Shown here: one piece after another, positions 9,351 through 18,501 of the stretch
How the letters are laid out: the number at the start of each line of letters is the position of its first letter
Position numbering within the stretch: the first letter of the stretch is position 1
Source of the DNA: Pelagicoccus sp.
GTDB lineage: Bacteria > Verrucomicrobiota > Verrucomicrobiia > Opitutales > Opitutaceae
Reading direction: 5' to 3'
Assembly (NCBI GenBank): GCA_028284635.1
Contig: JANQRJ010000019.1
Coordinates: 1-64,000, forward strand
DNA: 64,000 nt
The notes under the pieces: generated by a model
Seen by the model: only the letters and a program-made list of their open reading frames with translations
What the model was told of the DNA's origin: nothing
The model's database searches: none
Program-made: the position numbers and the translations under genes

Positions 9351-10607
9351 TTACTGCTTCAGGAAAGTGCCCTTTAGGAAGGGCTCGCCATAGACGTTTT
9401 CGAACGACTCGAGGACCTCGAATTGGCCATCTTCAAGCGTCTCGCCTATGTACACGTTCTTGGTGAGATGGTGATTCTCCTGAGTCGTAACCGTGCCGCC
9501 GGGACCATCGAAGGAAATGCCGCTCTTGAGGGCCTCGATCACCGCTGGAGGATCGAACGTGCCCGCCTTCTCGACAGCAGCCTTCCAGAGATAGACGCCG
9601 TTGTAGGAGAGAACCATCGGGGAACACGTCACGCGACCTTCGCGCTGAACGCCGGATGGAGCTGTTTTCAGCCACTCCTGAAAGTTGGCGACGAACTTCT
9701 TGTTGGCCGGCGTATCCAGAGACATGAAGTAGGTCCAGCAACCGAGATGGCCAACCAAATCCTTGGTCGGCAGGCTACGAAATTCGTCCTCGGAAAGCGA
9801 ATACGAAACGATCGGACAATCGTCGGCCGTGAGCCCAGAGGCGGCGATTTCCTTGAAGAAGGAGACATTGGAGTCGCCGTTGATCGTATTGATCACCGCA
9901 GCGTCGCCGGAGGCTGCGAAGGCCTTGATCTCGGCCACGATCTGCTGGTAGTCGGTGTGACTGAAGGGCGTGTACTTGCCGGCGGAAATGACCTCGCCGT
10001 TCGCGTCTCTGCGGAGGCCGCCACCGATATTCTCGATCGGGATGCCCTTCGACTGCAGGTACTCGAAGAGGACCAGGTTAGTCGTCTGTGGATACACGTA
10101 GTCCGTGCCAATCAAGTAGAACTTCTTGTAGCCCTCCTCCAGCAGGTAGTCCACTGCGGGAATTGCCTGCTGATTGACCGCTTCAGCCGTGTAGAAGATA
10201 TTTGGAGACATCTCCTCTCCCTCGTACTGCACCGGATAGAAGAGAAGACCGTTGTACTTCTCATAGACCGGAAGCACGAACTTGCGGCTCACCGAAGTCC
10301 AGCAGCCGAACGTCACAGCGACCTCGTCCTGAGCAAGAAGCTGCTCGGCCTTTTCGGCAAAGGTCGGCCAGTCGGAAGCTCCGTCTACGACTACGGGCTC
10401 GATCATCTTGCCCATCACGCCGCCGCTGGCGTTGATCTCGTCGAAGGTGAAAAGCAGGATGTCGCGCAGCGAGGTCTCGCTGATGGCCATCGTGCCACTC
10501 AAGGAGTGCAGCACGCCGACCTTGACTGTCTCCTCGGCCTTCAAGCAGGCCGAAAACAAAGAAGCGGCGCAGGCCGCTCCCAGAGTAAGTTTGGTGAGGA
10601 ATTTCAT
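9351..10607 (-). CDS. urtA: urea ABC transporter substrate-binding protein UrtA
   Basis: Periplasmic urea-binding protein. From ATG 10607 it is 418 residues with a signal peptide ([17 protein letters not shown].. FSAC). The FSAC could serve as a lipobox, so it may be lipid-anchored. The mature N-terminus [17 protein letters not shown] and the motifs [16 protein letters not shown] and [13 protein letters not shown] are typical of UrtA and FmdD-type amide binders. The frame is open to 10754, but that extension lacks a signal peptide and runs through the sigma-54 promoter, so it is rejected. Urease next door supports urea over short-chain amides. Confidence 0.93.
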   Translation of the reverse strand: MKFLTKLTLGAACAASLFSACLKAEETVKVGVLHSLSGTMAISETSLRDILLFTFDEINASGGVMGKMIEPVVVDGASDWPTFAEKAEQLLAQDEVAVTFGCWTSVSRKFVLPVYEKYNGLLFYPVQYEGEEMSPNIFYTAEAVNQQAIPAVDYLLEEGYKKFYLIGTDYVYPQTTNLVLFEYLQSKGIPIENIGGGLRRDANGEVISAGKYTPFSHTDYQQIVAEIKAFAASGDAAVINTINGDSNVSFFKEIAASGLTADDCPIVSYSLSEDEFRSLPTKDLVGHLGCWTYFMSLDTPANKKFVANFQEWLKTAPSGVQREGRVTCSPMVLSYNGVYLWKAAVEKAGTFDPPAVIEALKSGISFDGPGGTVTTQENHHLTKNVYIGETLEDGQFEVLESFENVYGEPFLKGTFLKQ

Positions 10608-10690
10608 AGCTAGTGGGATTAGGTTTACAGTATTGGTTTCGTTCGCGCTTGGGCGAAAGCGGTTCGCCTTTCTAGGAAATGAACCACAAG

Positions 10691-10706
10691 AGCAACTGAT
10701 AGGCCA
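10691..10706 (-). promoter_or_regulatory. sigma-54 (-24/-12) promoter of urtABCDE
   Basis: On the minus strand the sequence is TGGCCTATCAGTTGCT. The invariant GG and GC are 12 bp apart and the -12 half TTGCT is perfect. Transcription would start near 10680, about 70 nt before the urtA ATG. Confidence 0.72.
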
Positions 10707-10804
10707 AATCGGTCGCCCGGTCGAAATTCGCCCATTTTCATGAATGATCCGCATCGCTGGGCGGAAAATGATTAAAATTGAACATGCGCCAATTCGCCGC
10801 TTGG

Positions 10805-10820
10805 TGGTCCAATACGTGCT
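10805..10820 (+). promoter_or_regulatory. possible sigma-54 promoter of ureABCE
   Basis: TGGTCCAATACGTGCT keeps the GG and GC invariants at the correct spacing but deviates elsewhere from the consensus. It lies about 65 bp before ureA and roughly 100 bp from the divergent urtA element, so one activator bound between them could serve both. Confidence 0.4.
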
Positions 10821-10840
10821 GATCGCTTCTCTCCCCGCTT

Positions 10841-10875
10841 TTCACTCTTCACTCTTAACTCTTAACTCATCACTT
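10841..10875 (+). repeat. heptamer repeat array before ureA
   Basis: Five consecutive 7-bp units: TTCACTC, TTCACTC, TTAACTC, TTAACTC, ATCACTT. The array ends 7 nt before the ureA ATG, where a Shine-Dalgarno sequence would be expected; none is seen. Confidence 0.85.
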
Positions 10876-10882
10876 TCTCCCC

Positions 10883-11188
10883 ATGCACCTCACTCCCCGC
10901 GAACGAGAAAAGCTCATGGTCGTGGTCGCCGCAGATCTGGCTCGACGCCGCCAAGCCCGCGGCCTGAAGCTCAACCATCCCGAAGCCGTATCCATTATTA
11001 CATACGAGATCTTCGAAGGCGCCCGCGACGGCAAGTCCGTGGCCGAGCTCATGGCCTATGGAACCACTCTACTCAAACGAGACGATGTCATGGAAGGCGT
11101 CGCCGAGATGATTCACGAAGTCCAAGTCGAGGCCACATTCCCCGACGGCACCAAACTCGTCACCGTACACAACCCCATCCAACCCTAA
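10883..11188 (+). CDS. ureA: urease subunit gamma
   Basis: A 101-residue gamma chain of urease, which hydrolyses urea to ammonia and carbamate in the cytoplasm. It matches the family over its full length: N-terminal [25 protein letters not shown], the conserved DDVMEGV and the C-terminal [15 protein letters not shown]. It is the first gene of ureA-ureB-ureC-ureE. The genes are spaced by 110-135 bp of repeat-rich DNA rather than being tightly packed. Confidence 0.96.
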   Translation: MHLTPREREKLMVVVAADLARRRQARGLKLNHPEAVSIITYEIFEGARDGKSVAELMAYGTTLLKRDDVMEGVAEMIHEVQVEATFPDGTKLVTVHNPIQP

Positions 11189-11189
11189 T

Positions 11190-11280
11190 CTTCATCTGCT
11201 TCTACTTCTACTTCTTCATCCCCTTCCCAACTGAGACCTGAAAAGAAGAAGATGAAGAAGCAGAAGCAGATGAAGATGAG
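11190..11280. repeat. purine/pyrimidine hairpin repeat in the ureA-ureB spacer
   Basis: The left arm at 11190-11220 is pyrimidine-rich (CTTCATCTGCTTCTACTTC and so on). The right arm, about 11245-11280, is its imperfect complement (GAAGAAGCAGAAGCAGATG). The arms could pair over roughly 30 bp in mRNA. Confidence 0.82.
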
Positions 11281-11286
11281 AACCAA

Positions 11287-11307
11287 TTCACCACTCACCA
11301 TTCACCA
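11287..11307 (+). repeat. heptamer repeat array before ureB
   Basis: Three 7-bp units, TTCACCA, CTCACCA, TTCACCA, then TTCCA overlapping the ATG at 11313. There is no Shine-Dalgarno sequence. Confidence 0.82.
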
Positions 11308-11312
11308 TTCCA

Positions 11313-11627
11313 ATGATCCCCGGAGAACTCTTAACCAAGGCCAACGCCAGTCCGATCGAAGCCAACGCCGACCTCGCCACCGTCACTCTCGAGGTCAGCA
11401 ATACCGGAGACCGCCCCATCCAGGTCGGCAGTCACTTCCACTTCTTCGAAACCAATAGCGAGCTCGCCTTCGACCGTTCAGCCGCCCGCGGCTTTCGCTT
11501 GGACATCCCCGCCGGCACCGCCGTGCGCTTCGAGCCCGGCGATACCAAACAAGTCAATCTAGTCGCCCTCGCCGGCGCCCGCGAAGTCTACGGCCTCAAC
11601 AGGCTAACCGAAGGTCAGCTTGATTAA
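11313..11627 (+). CDS. ureB: urease subunit beta
   Basis: A 104-residue urease beta chain. The family signature MIPGELL opens the protein. It is followed by [43 protein letters not shown] in separate conserved blocks, and [16 protein letters not shown] near the end. The protein is a structural subunit that packs against the catalytic alpha chain. Length and start agree with the family. It is the second gene of the ure operon. Confidence 0.96.
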   Translation: MIPGELLTKANASPIEANADLATVTLEVSNTGDRPIQVGSHFHFFETNSELAFDRSAARGFRLDIPAGTAVRFEPGDTKQVNLVALAGAREVYGLNRLTEGQLD

Positions 11628-11632
11628 GTGAA

Positions 11633-11735
11633 AAACGAAGAGTTAAGAGTTTCGAAAAACTCCACTCACTCTAAGTCCCCCCCCTCAGCCATCCTCTCTC
11701 CCCATTCTTCACTCCTAACTTTTAACTCTTCACTC
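11633..11735. repeat. inverted repeat and heptamer array before ureC
   Basis: The right part is TTCACTC, CTAACTT, TTAACTC, TTCACTC (11708-11735), ending one nucleotide before the ureC ATG at 11737. The left part near 11636-11650 (GAAGAGTTAAGAGTTT) is complementary to the heptamers, so the array and its inverse form a hairpin that could hold the ureC start. Confidence 0.82.
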
Positions 11736-11736
11736 C

Positions 11737-13464
11737 ATGCGCATCTCCCGCCGCCAATACGCAGAAATGTTCGGCCCCACGGTCGGCGACAAAGTCCGTC
11801 TCGGCGACACCGAGCTCTTCGTCGAAGTCGAGCGAGACCTCATCGCTGAAAACGGAGGCTACGGAAACGAAGTCAAATTTGGCGGGGGCAAGGTCATCCG
11901 CGACGGCATGGGCCAATCTCCCAAGGCTCTCGACGCAGACTGCCTCGACCTCGTCGTCACCAATGCCACCATCATCGACGCCACGCAAGGCGTCATCAAA
12001 GCCGATATCGGCGTCAAGCATGGGCGCATCGTCGGCATCAGCCACGCCGGCAACCCTCTCATCCAAGACGGTATCGACAAATCCATGACGGTCGGCGCCG
12101 CCACTGAAGTAATAGCTGGCGAGGGCCACATCGTTACCGCCGGAGGCTTCGACTCCCACATCCATTTCATCTGCCCGCAGCAGATTGACGAAGCCCTAGC
12201 CAGCGGCATCACCTCCATGACCGGCGGCGGCACCGGCCCGGCCACCGGCACCAACGCCACGACCTGCACCCCAGGAGCTTGGAACATTTCTCGCATGCTG
12301 GAAGCAGCAGAAGAGTACCCCATGAACCTCGGCTTTATGGGCAAGGGCAACTCCTCCAACCCCGAGGCCCTACGCGAGCAAGTCGCAGCCGGCGCTATGG
12401 GTCTCAAGCTGCACGAAGACTGGGGCACCACTCCAGCTGCCATAGACACCTGCCTCGCGGTGGCCGACGAGATGGACGTGCAGGTCGCCATCCACACCGA
12501 CACGCTCAACGAGTCCGGTTTCGTGGAAGACACCATTGCCGCCTTCAAGGGCCGTGTCATCCACACCTTTCACTCCGAAGGCGCCGGTGGCGGCCATGCC
12601 CCGGACATCATCAAGGTCTGCGGCGAACTCAACGTCCTGCCCTCTTCCACCAATCCCACCCGTCCTTACACGGTGAATACCATCGACGAGCATCTCGATA
12701 TGCTCATGGTCTGCCACCATCTCGACTCCAGGATCCCCGAAGACGTCGCCTTCGCCGAATCCCGCATCCGTCCCCAGACCATCGCAGCAGAAGACATCCT
12801 ACACGACCTAGGGGCCTTCTCCATAATGTCCAGCGACTCCCAAGCCATGGGCCGAGTGGGCGAAGTCATCTCCCGCACCTGGCAGACCGCCCACAAGATG
12901 AAGGTCCAACGCGGCAAGCTGAAATCGGATACGCATCCCGCCGCAGACAACTTTCGCGCCCTGCGCTACATCGCCAAATACACCCTCAATCCGGCTATCG
13001 CCTGCGGCGCCGCGCACGAAGTCGGTTCCATCGAGGTCGGCAAACTCGCGGACCTCGTGGTCTGGAAACCCGCCTTCTTCGGAGCCAAGCCAGAGCTCGT
13101 CCTCAAGGGCGGCATGATCGCCTTGGCTAACATGGGCGATCCAAACGCCTCCATTCCCACGCCTCAGCCCACTTTCTACCGCCCCCAGTTCGCCGCCCAC
13201 GGCAAGGCCAAGTACAACACCTCCTGCACCTTCGTCAGCCAGGAATTTCTAAAGGAGGCGCACAACAACTCCCTCCATCTCAAGAAGCGGCTCGTCGCCG
13301 TGAAAAACACCCGAAACATCAGCAAGAAGGACCTGCTGCACAACGAAGCCACCCCCAAGATCGAAGTCGATCCCGAGACCTACAAAGTCACCGCCGACGG
13401 CGAATACCTCACCTGCGAGCCAGCAAAAGAAGTACCCCTCGCTCAACGTTACTTTCTTTTCTAA
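11737..13464 (+). CDS. ureC: urease subunit alpha
   Basis: Catalytic subunit, 575 residues. The two nickel ions are held by His141 and His143 ([12 protein letters not shown]), the carbamylated Lys224 (GLKLHEDWG), downstream His residues in [12 protein letters not shown] and [12 protein letters not shown], and Asp in SSDSQAMGR. The catalytic flap His corresponds to His327 in MVCHHLD. All are intact, so the enzyme should be active once nickel is inserted. The start [15 protein letters not shown].. agrees with the family. It lies between ureB and ureE. Confidence 0.97.
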   Translation: MRISRRQYAEMFGPTVGDKVRLGDTELFVEVERDLIAENGGYGNEVKFGGGKVIRDGMGQSPKALDADCLDLVVTNATIIDATQGVIKADIGVKHGRIVGISHAGNPLIQDGIDKSMTVGAATEVIAGEGHIVTAGGFDSHIHFICPQQIDEALASGITSMTGGGTGPATGTNATTCTPGAWNISRMLEAAEEYPMNLGFMGKGNSSNPEALREQVAAGAMGLKLHEDWGTTPAAIDTCLAVADEMDVQVAIHTDTLNESGFVEDTIAAFKGRVIHTFHSEGAGGGHAPDIIKVCGELNVLPSSTNPTRPYTVNTIDEHLDMLMVCHHLDSRIPEDVAFAESRIRPQTIAAEDILHDLGAFSIMSSDSQAMGRVGEVISRTWQTAHKMKVQRGKLKSDTHPAADNFRALRYIAKYTLNPAIACGAAHEVGSIEVGKLADLVVWKPAFFGAKPELVLKGGMIALANMGDPNASIPTPQPTFYRPQFAAHGKAKYNTSCTFVSQEFLKEAHNNSLHLKKRLVAVKNTRNISKKDLLHNEATPKIEVDPETYKVTADGEYLTCEPAKEVPLAQRYFLF

Positions 13465-13472
13465 CCAAAAAA

Positions 13473-13557
13473 CCTTCTTCTGCTTCTACTTCTTCTTCTG
13501 CTTCTTTCTAGCAATGCTTTTGGAGGGAGATGAAGAAGCAGAAGAAGATGAAGATCG
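13473..13557. repeat. purine/pyrimidine hairpin repeat in the ureC-ureE spacer
   Basis: The left arm is CTTCTTCTGCTTCTACTTC and following bases to about 13509. The right arm is GATGAAGAAGCAGAAGAAG and following, 13531-13557. It has the same unit and layout as the element between ureA and ureB. Confidence 0.82.
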
Positions 13558-13576
13558 GAAACCCGTGAGCCACTTC

Positions 13577-13597
13577 TTCACCACTCACCATTTTCCA
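13577..13597 (+). repeat. heptamer repeat array before ureE
   Basis: Three 7-bp units, TTCACCA, CTCACCA, TTTTCCA, run directly into the TTG proposed as the ureE start at 13598. The pattern is the same as before ureB. Confidence 0.78.
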
Positions 13598-14026
13598 TTG
13601 ATCCACGTCACCAGCCACCTCCACAACGTCCCCGCCGACAAGTCCCGGATCCCTCTGCCCATCGATCGACGCACGCTCGCCAAGCGACGCTTTCGAGCGA
13701 CCGCGAGCGACGGGGCGGAATTCGGCTTCGATCTCCCGCATCCATTTTCCCACCACACGCCTTTTCATGAGACCGACAAGGCTGTCTATCTTATAGAGCA
13801 GAGACCCGAGACCGTACTCGAAATCCCGATACGGAACTCCCAGCAAGCCGCTCTCTACGGCTGGATGGTCGGCAACATGCACTTCCCCGCAGCCTTCGAG
13901 CCCCAAGCAATCCTCGCCGAAGACGATCCCGCCGTCCGCCAAATGCTCGACCGAGCCAAGATCCCCTACCAGGAAACCGCCGCCATCTTCCAACCCGCCC
14001 AAAACGCCAACGCCCACCGGCACTAG
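13598..14026 (+). CDS. ureE: urease accessory protein UreE (nickel chaperone)
   Basis: UreE delivers nickel to apo-urease. The 142-residue product shows the N-terminal fold with LPIDRRTLAKRRFR, and the metal-site region GWMVGNMHFPA, equivalent to GNRH in other UreE, contains the conserved His. The tail is short and only weakly His-rich (NANAHRH). The reading frame is open upstream to 13514, but that part reads through the GAT/GAA hairpin repeat. TTG 13598 is the best start because it follows the heptamer array directly, as in ureB and ureC. The UreD, UreF and UreG partners are not in the window. Confidence 0.85.
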   Translation: MIHVTSHLHNVPADKSRIPLPIDRRTLAKRRFRATASDGAEFGFDLPHPFSHHTPFHETDKAVYLIEQRPETVLEIPIRNSQQAALYGWMVGNMHFPAAFEPQAILAEDDPAVRQMLDRAKIPYQETAAIFQPAQNANAHRH

Positions 14027-14217
14027 AAAAAGGTTCCGCCCTAACTCGCTAGGCCAAGGCATCTTGAAAAAGCCAACGCCCTATCTCTCCGACTATCTGG
14101 AGCGAAACACGACCGTCTCTTTCTCTTCGAACCTTATATTACGCTTTTCAAACGAAGGTGAGGTTGAAGTTTCGTTTGCGTGCCCCGGTGGGACCAGCAG
14201 CGCATTTTGCAAAGGCG

Positions 14218-14685
14218 CTATCCCTTCTTCTCGTCTCGCAGGAACGCTAGAATATCGGCAGCTTGCCGATGGGTAGCGGCGCTGGAGTCCTTCCAGACGA
14301 GGACTCCGTCGCGAAAGAGGTAGGCCTGGCGTTTGGTCAGGCCGAAAAGCGAAGGCACGCCAAATGCGGCGATGACCGCTTTTTCGGGATCAGAGACGAG
14401 CGGAAAAGGAAGGTTGCGGTTCCGCTGGAAGTCCTTTTGCCGCCCAACGCTATCCTGACTGACGCCGACGACTTTGACCTCCTGGTCCTGGAGATCCTCG
14501 AATGCATCGCGGAGACTGCAAGCCTGCGCAGTGCAGCCGGGGGTTTCGGCCCGGGGAAAGAAAAACACGAGAGCGTATCCGCTGGAACAATACGAAGCAA
14601 AGTCGAACGACGCTCCATCCTGGTCTTTCGCGACGACTCGGGGGATGAGGGAGCCCAACGGCAAAGATCGAGAGAGAATGGCCAT
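14218..14685 (-). CDS. bcp: peroxiredoxin, Bcp/PrxQ type
   Basis: A thiol peroxidase of 155 residues that reduces hydrogen and organic peroxides. The AhpC/TSA fold shows LVFFFPRAETPGCTAQACSLRD, with the peroxidatic Cys in TPGC and the resolving Cys five residues later (CTAQAC), the PrxQ arrangement. GVSQDSVGRQKDFQ and FPLVSDPEK are further family blocks. No signal peptide is present, so it is cytoplasmic. It is a single gene; its upstream side carries a long hairpin repeat. Confidence 0.93.
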   Translation of the reverse strand: MAILSRSLPLGSLIPRVVAKDQDGASFDFASYCSSGYALVFFFPRAETPGCTAQACSLRDAFEDLQDQEVKVVGVSQDSVGRQKDFQRNRNLPFPLVSDPEKAVIAAFGVPSLFGLTKRQAYLFRDGVLVWKDSSAATHRQAADILAFLRDEKKG

Positions 14686-14744
14686 GTCAGGGCAACGGAA
14701 AAAGGCGGGATACGAATGCCTAAGCAGGGCCGCCTCACAACCTA

Positions 14745-14848
14745 ATCATCTTCATCTTCTTCTACTTCTTCATCATCTTCTTCATCTGCTTCTGCTTCTA
14801 TGATGGGACAAAGAAGAAGATGAAGAAGTAGAAGAAGATGAAGATGCG
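14745..14848. repeat. purine/pyrimidine hairpin repeat between the bcp start and the kinase end
   Basis: The left arm, about 14746-14802, is built of CATCTTC and CTTCTACTTCTTCATC-like units. The right arm, 14811-14846, is GAAGAAGATGAAGAAGTAG and following. The two arms pair for about 35 bp. Confidence 0.82.
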
Positions 14849-14864
14849 GGTGAAGTGAAGAGGG

Positions 14865-17800
14865 TTAGGCTTCGGGTTCGACCGCCTTTTCCTGACTTTC
14901 TTCGTGGAGATGACGGTAGGTCTTTGTGACAATCTCCTTCAGATCCTCGGGCTTGAAGGGCTTGGTAAGGTAGCCGTCCATGCCGACCGCAAAGCAGTTT
15001 TCCCGATCCTCACGCATGGCGTTGGCTGTGAGGGCGATTATACGGGGACGCTCTTCGCCCCAGCGATCGATGATGGCCCGGGTAGCTTCGAGTCCATCCA
15101 TCTCGGGCATCTGGATGTCCATGAAGACGAGATCGTAGGAATGCTCAGCGACTGCGTTGACCGCTTCTACTCCGTTGGGAGCGACATCGATCTTGTAGCC
15201 CAACTTCTTGAAGAGGCGTTTGGCGACCTTCTGGTTGACCACGTTGTCCTCTGCCAAGAGAATGCTGAGCGGCATTTGCTCGCCCAAAAGAACGCTGGCG
15301 GAAGCGACTTTCTTGACCCGAGGAGCAAGACGGCCAGTAGCCTCCATCACGCGGGTCCTTACGGAGGCGAGCTTAAAGGGCTTGAGCAGGGTGAGCGTTC
15401 GTTCGTCGGCCTGATCGCCTAACTGGATGGAACCGAGCCTGCCCGTGAAAACGACAGGAAGCTTCTCGCAGCCGGCCACGCCGCGCATGCTTTTGATGAC
15501 CGCAGCGCTGTTTCCGCCTTGGGCCATGGTATCGACAAAGACGATATCCGCCTTTTTCTCGCCGACGAGAAACCTGTCTATGTCGTCGAGGTTGGAAACG
15601 GGCTCGGCGTGAAGGCCAAGAGAGGCGAGCTGGCTGAGAAGGGCTTCGTGACTGAAATCATCGTGGCCAACCACAGCAGCTCGGAGATCGATTAGAGGAT
15701 TTGGCAGGGCGGAGCCGGATAGGTCGAAGTCGAAGGCGGCCTTACGGAACGAGACCGTGAAGTGGAACGTGGAGCCTTTGCCCATCTCGCTTTCCACCCA
15801 CATGGAACCCCCCATGAGTTCGGCTAGGTTCTTGCTGATGGCCAGTCCGAGACCGGTGCCGCCATACTTGCGCGTCGTGGAAGCGTCCACCTGGCTGAAG
15901 GACCCGAAGAGACGGTCGATACGGTCCTCCGGGATGCCTATGCCCGTGTCCCTTATCTTGAAGTGCAGGATCACGTCCTCGTCCTTCAAGTGGAAGGGGT
16001 CGACGCGAACAGAGACACCGCCCTTTTCGGTGAATTTGACCGCATTGCCGAGAAGGTTGACGATGACCTGTCGCAGACGAGTGGGGTCTCCCAGCAGGGA
16101 GCTGGGGACTTCGTCTCCAAAAACATAGGACATGTCCAAGCCCTTTTCCGCAGCCTGGATGGCGAGGGTATCGATGGCTTCCTCGATGCAGTCCCGCAGG
16201 TCGAACATAATGCTCTCGATTTCAAGCTTGCCGGACTCGATCTTGGAAAAGTCGAGAATGTCGTTGATGACTACCAGCAGGGCTTCGCTACTGGCTCGAA
16301 TGGTGTCCACGTAGTCCTGTTGCTCGCCCTCGAGAGGAGTCTCCATGAGCAGACCGGTCATGCCGATGATGCCATTCATCGGAGTGCGGATTTCGTGAGA
16401 CATATTCGCGAGGAAGTAGCCCTTCGCCTTGTTGGCCTCCTCAGCTTCGCGCATGGTGGCGAGCAAGCGTTCCTCGGAACGCTTCTGCTCGGTGATCTCA
16501 TGGAAGAACCAGACTCGACCGTAGGACTCGCCCATCGGCGAAGAGATAGGGATCGAACTGCGCTCGAAGGTGCGACCATCGGTGAATTCGAGTACATCCT
16601 TGAAGGTCTCAGTCTCGTCGACGGAGATCTTCATAGTCCTCTCGAAAAAGGCTTCCGAGTCATCGAGCTGCGCGGCGGCCGCCCGCCAGATCTTGTCCGG
16701 ACGGCCCACATCCATAGTGCTCGAAGGGAGACTCCAGATCTTGCAGAAACGTGTGTTGAAATTGGATACAATGCCCCGTTCGTTGACCACGAGGATGCCG
16801 TCAGTGGCCGCTTCGCTCTGGGCCTTGAGCACGGAATTGTAGCGCTTGAGGAGATTCTGCCGACGCTTGTTGTGAGTGATGTCGGTGCCGGTAATCACGA
16901 TGGCCGAAACGCGACCCTTGTCGTCCTCGACCGAAACGGAGCGGAAATAGATATCAAGTATGCGGTTGGAACGGGTGTTCGCCTGCACGTCGCCTTGCCA
17001 GTATCCGTACTCGAGTGTCTCCTGAAGAATCTTGTCGAAGACGCGCCTGTCGTGGAAAAGCGAAGAGATGCCGCCACTCTCGTTTACCTGGTCGACTGTC
17101 TCGTAGCCGACAATGCTGGAGAAGGAATTGTTGTGATAGACCGCCTGGCCGTTCTTGTCCGCCATGAGGACGAAGTCGCTCGACGCCTCGACAGCGGCCG
17201 AAACCATGCGCAAACGTTCCTCGGACTCCTTGCGCAAGCTCACGTCCTCGAAAATTCCGTACCAGAGAATCTGCTGGTCATTGCGACGCTCCGGAATCGC
17301 CTTCATGGAAACCCACTTCCGACGGCCGTCCGACGCTTCGACACGATACTCGAGATAGATGGGATTCAGATTGCGACAAGACACGGCAAGCATCTCGTAG
17401 ACGCGCTCCAGATCCTCGACGCAAACGCAACCCATCGCCTTGGAAGGATCCCGCATGACCTCCTCGGCCTCCACCCCTAGCAGACCAGCCACCTTGCCAC
17501 TGATGTAAGGGAAGGAAGGCTCGCCCTCGTCGCTGATATGAAGGTGGAAATAGACGCCGGGAATCTCCGAGCTGAGGCGATCCAAATCGTTGGCGCTCTT
17601 CTCCAGCTTGCTCTGGATGCGGCACTCCTCCGTCACATCGCGGAAGCAAAGCACGTAGTTTTCTTCTCCCGAGCGGGTCAGGCGCACAGCTAGAGTAGCC
17701 TCGCTGCCCTCCAAGTAACGCACCTCCTTGCGAAAGGTCAAAGAGCCGTTCTCCCCAATCTCTTCGAAACGAGCATCGAGATCGAGCTGATCGAAAAAAC

Positions 17801-18317
17801 TGAAAACGTTGCGCAGGCGCCTACCCTCTATCGAAAGCCCGTTGGAAAGGAAAAAGGAACGAGAAGTCTGATTCGCGAAACGCACCACGAAGTCGAAGCC
17901 GCGCTCCACGTTGGAGACGCGCTGCAAGCAAACGACCCCCTCCGTCGCCGAGTCCAGGGCATGCCTCATCCAGGCCAGCGAATCGCTTTCGTCCAACTGC
18001 TCCGCCCAGACCGGTTCCAGCTCCCAAAGGCTGCACGCCTCGCTCAGCCGGTTGAACACCACATTGCAGGCCACCGGAGCTTTCTCGCCGCTGTTGACCA
18101 GCCGCAAAACCACCGATCCCTTCGACATATCCGGGATCTTCTCCAGATCCGAAAAATGAGCCTCTAGCGGAGAGTCCACCAAAGCCGAGTGATCCGCTGA
18201 CGCGATAAGCAGGCAGCCAGCCGCCCGGTTCGCCGCATCAATGCGACCGCCAATAACAATCAACTGAGCCTTCGCAGACTTGTGGAAGGCGTCTTCAAAA
18301 GCTTGCGACGAGCTCAT
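14865..18317 (-). CDS. hybrid sensor histidine kinase with multiple PAS domains
   Basis: A 1150-residue two-component hybrid kinase with no membrane segments, so probably a soluble sensor. It holds about five PAS-like modules (residues 1-620; a PAC-type end with RKWVSMKAIP near 350). The dimerisation domain carries phospho-acceptor His in NMSHEIRTPMNGIIGM, about residue 650. The ATPase domain has N box LRQVIVNLLGNAVKFTEKG, G1 DTGIGIPEDR and G2 GGTGLGLAISK. A degenerate receiver follows (about 885-1000, no clear phospho-Asp context), then an intact receiver (ILLAEDNVVNQ, phospho-Asp in VFMDIQMPEMDG, Lys in LTANAM/LTKPF). No response regulator or output gene is adjacent, so its target is unknown. 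Confidence 0.93.
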   Translation of the reverse strand: MSSSQAFEDAFHKSAKAQLIVIGGRIDAANRAAGCLLIASADHSALVDSPLEAHFSDLEKIPDMSKGSVVLRLVNSGEKAPVACNVVFNRLSEACSLWELEPVWAEQLDESDSLAWMRHALDSATEGVVCLQRVSNVERGFDFVVRFANQTSRSFFLSNGLSIEGRRLRNVFSFFDQLDLDARFEEIGENGSLTFRKEVRYLEGSEATLAVRLTRSGEENYVLCFRDVTEECRIQSKLEKSANDLDRLSSEIPGVYFHLHISDEGEPSFPYISGKVAGLLGVEAEEVMRDPSKAMGCVCVEDLERVYEMLAVSCRNLNPIYLEYRVEASDGRRKWVSMKAIPERRNDQQILWYGIFEDVSLRKESEERLRMVSAAVEASSDFVLMADKNGQAVYHNNSFSSIVGYETVDQVNESGGISSLFHDRRVFDKILQETLEYGYWQGDVQANTRSNRILDIYFRSVSVEDDKGRVSAIVITGTDITHNKRRQNLLKRYNSVLKAQSEAATDGILVVNERGIVSNFNTRFCKIWSLPSSTMDVGRPDKIWRAAAAQLDDSEAFFERTMKISVDETETFKDVLEFTDGRTFERSSIPISSPMGESYGRVWFFHEITEQKRSEERLLATMREAEEANKAKGYFLANMSHEIRTPMNGIIGMTGLLMETPLEGEQQDYVDTIRASSEALLVVINDILDFSKIESGKLEIESIMFDLRDCIEEAIDTLAIQAAEKGLDMSYVFGDEVPSSLLGDPTRLRQVIVNLLGNAVKFTEKGGVSVRVDPFHLKDEDVILHFKIRDTGIGIPEDRIDRLFGSFSQVDASTTRKYGGTGLGLAISKNLAELMGGSMWVESEMGKGSTFHFTVSFRKAAFDFDLSGSALPNPLIDLRAAVVGHDDFSHEALLSQLASLGLHAEPVSNLDDIDRFLVGEKKADIVFVDTMAQGGNSAAVIKSMRGVAGCEKLPVVFTGRLGSIQLGDQADERTLTLLKPFKLASVRTRVMEATGRLAPRVKKVASASVLLGEQMPLSILLAEDNVVNQKVAKRLFKKLGYKIDVAPNGVEAVNAVAEHSYDLVFMDIQMPEMDGLEATRAIIDRWGEERPRIIALTANAMREDRENCFAVGMDGYLTKPFKPEDLKEIVTKTYRHLHEESQEKAVEPEA

Positions 18318-18501
18318 GGGCTATAAGTAGCGGTACTCCAAAATCTTAAGGTGCAGCGTTTCAATTACCGAAAATTCACGTCCACCAACCGTGGACTCGT
18401 TCATGCAATCGGCACGCACGTCCACTACTTAATCTCCAGGGAACACTATTCCTCTACTAAAAGCGCGAAAACGCTAAGTCGATATACTCACCCAAGTCCT
18501 C
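18318..18501. other. short spacer without gene
   Basis: About 180 bp between the MATE gene end and the start of the histidine kinase gene. No hairpin terminator, RNA gene or repeat was seen. It should hold the kinase promoter on the minus strand. Confidence 0.4.

Noticed and set aside
9423..10613. Long plus-strand frame opposite urtA
   Set aside because: Shadow of urtA, with strong family matches only on the minus strand.
14064..14276. 70-codon plus-strand frame after ureE, first considered as a ureD fragment
   Set aside because: No UreD motif is visible and it overlaps the end of the convincing bcp gene on the other strand.
15963..17480. 505-codon plus-strand frame opposite the hybrid kinase
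   Set aside because: Shadow frame; the minus-strand kinase domains are complete and leave no room for a second gene.
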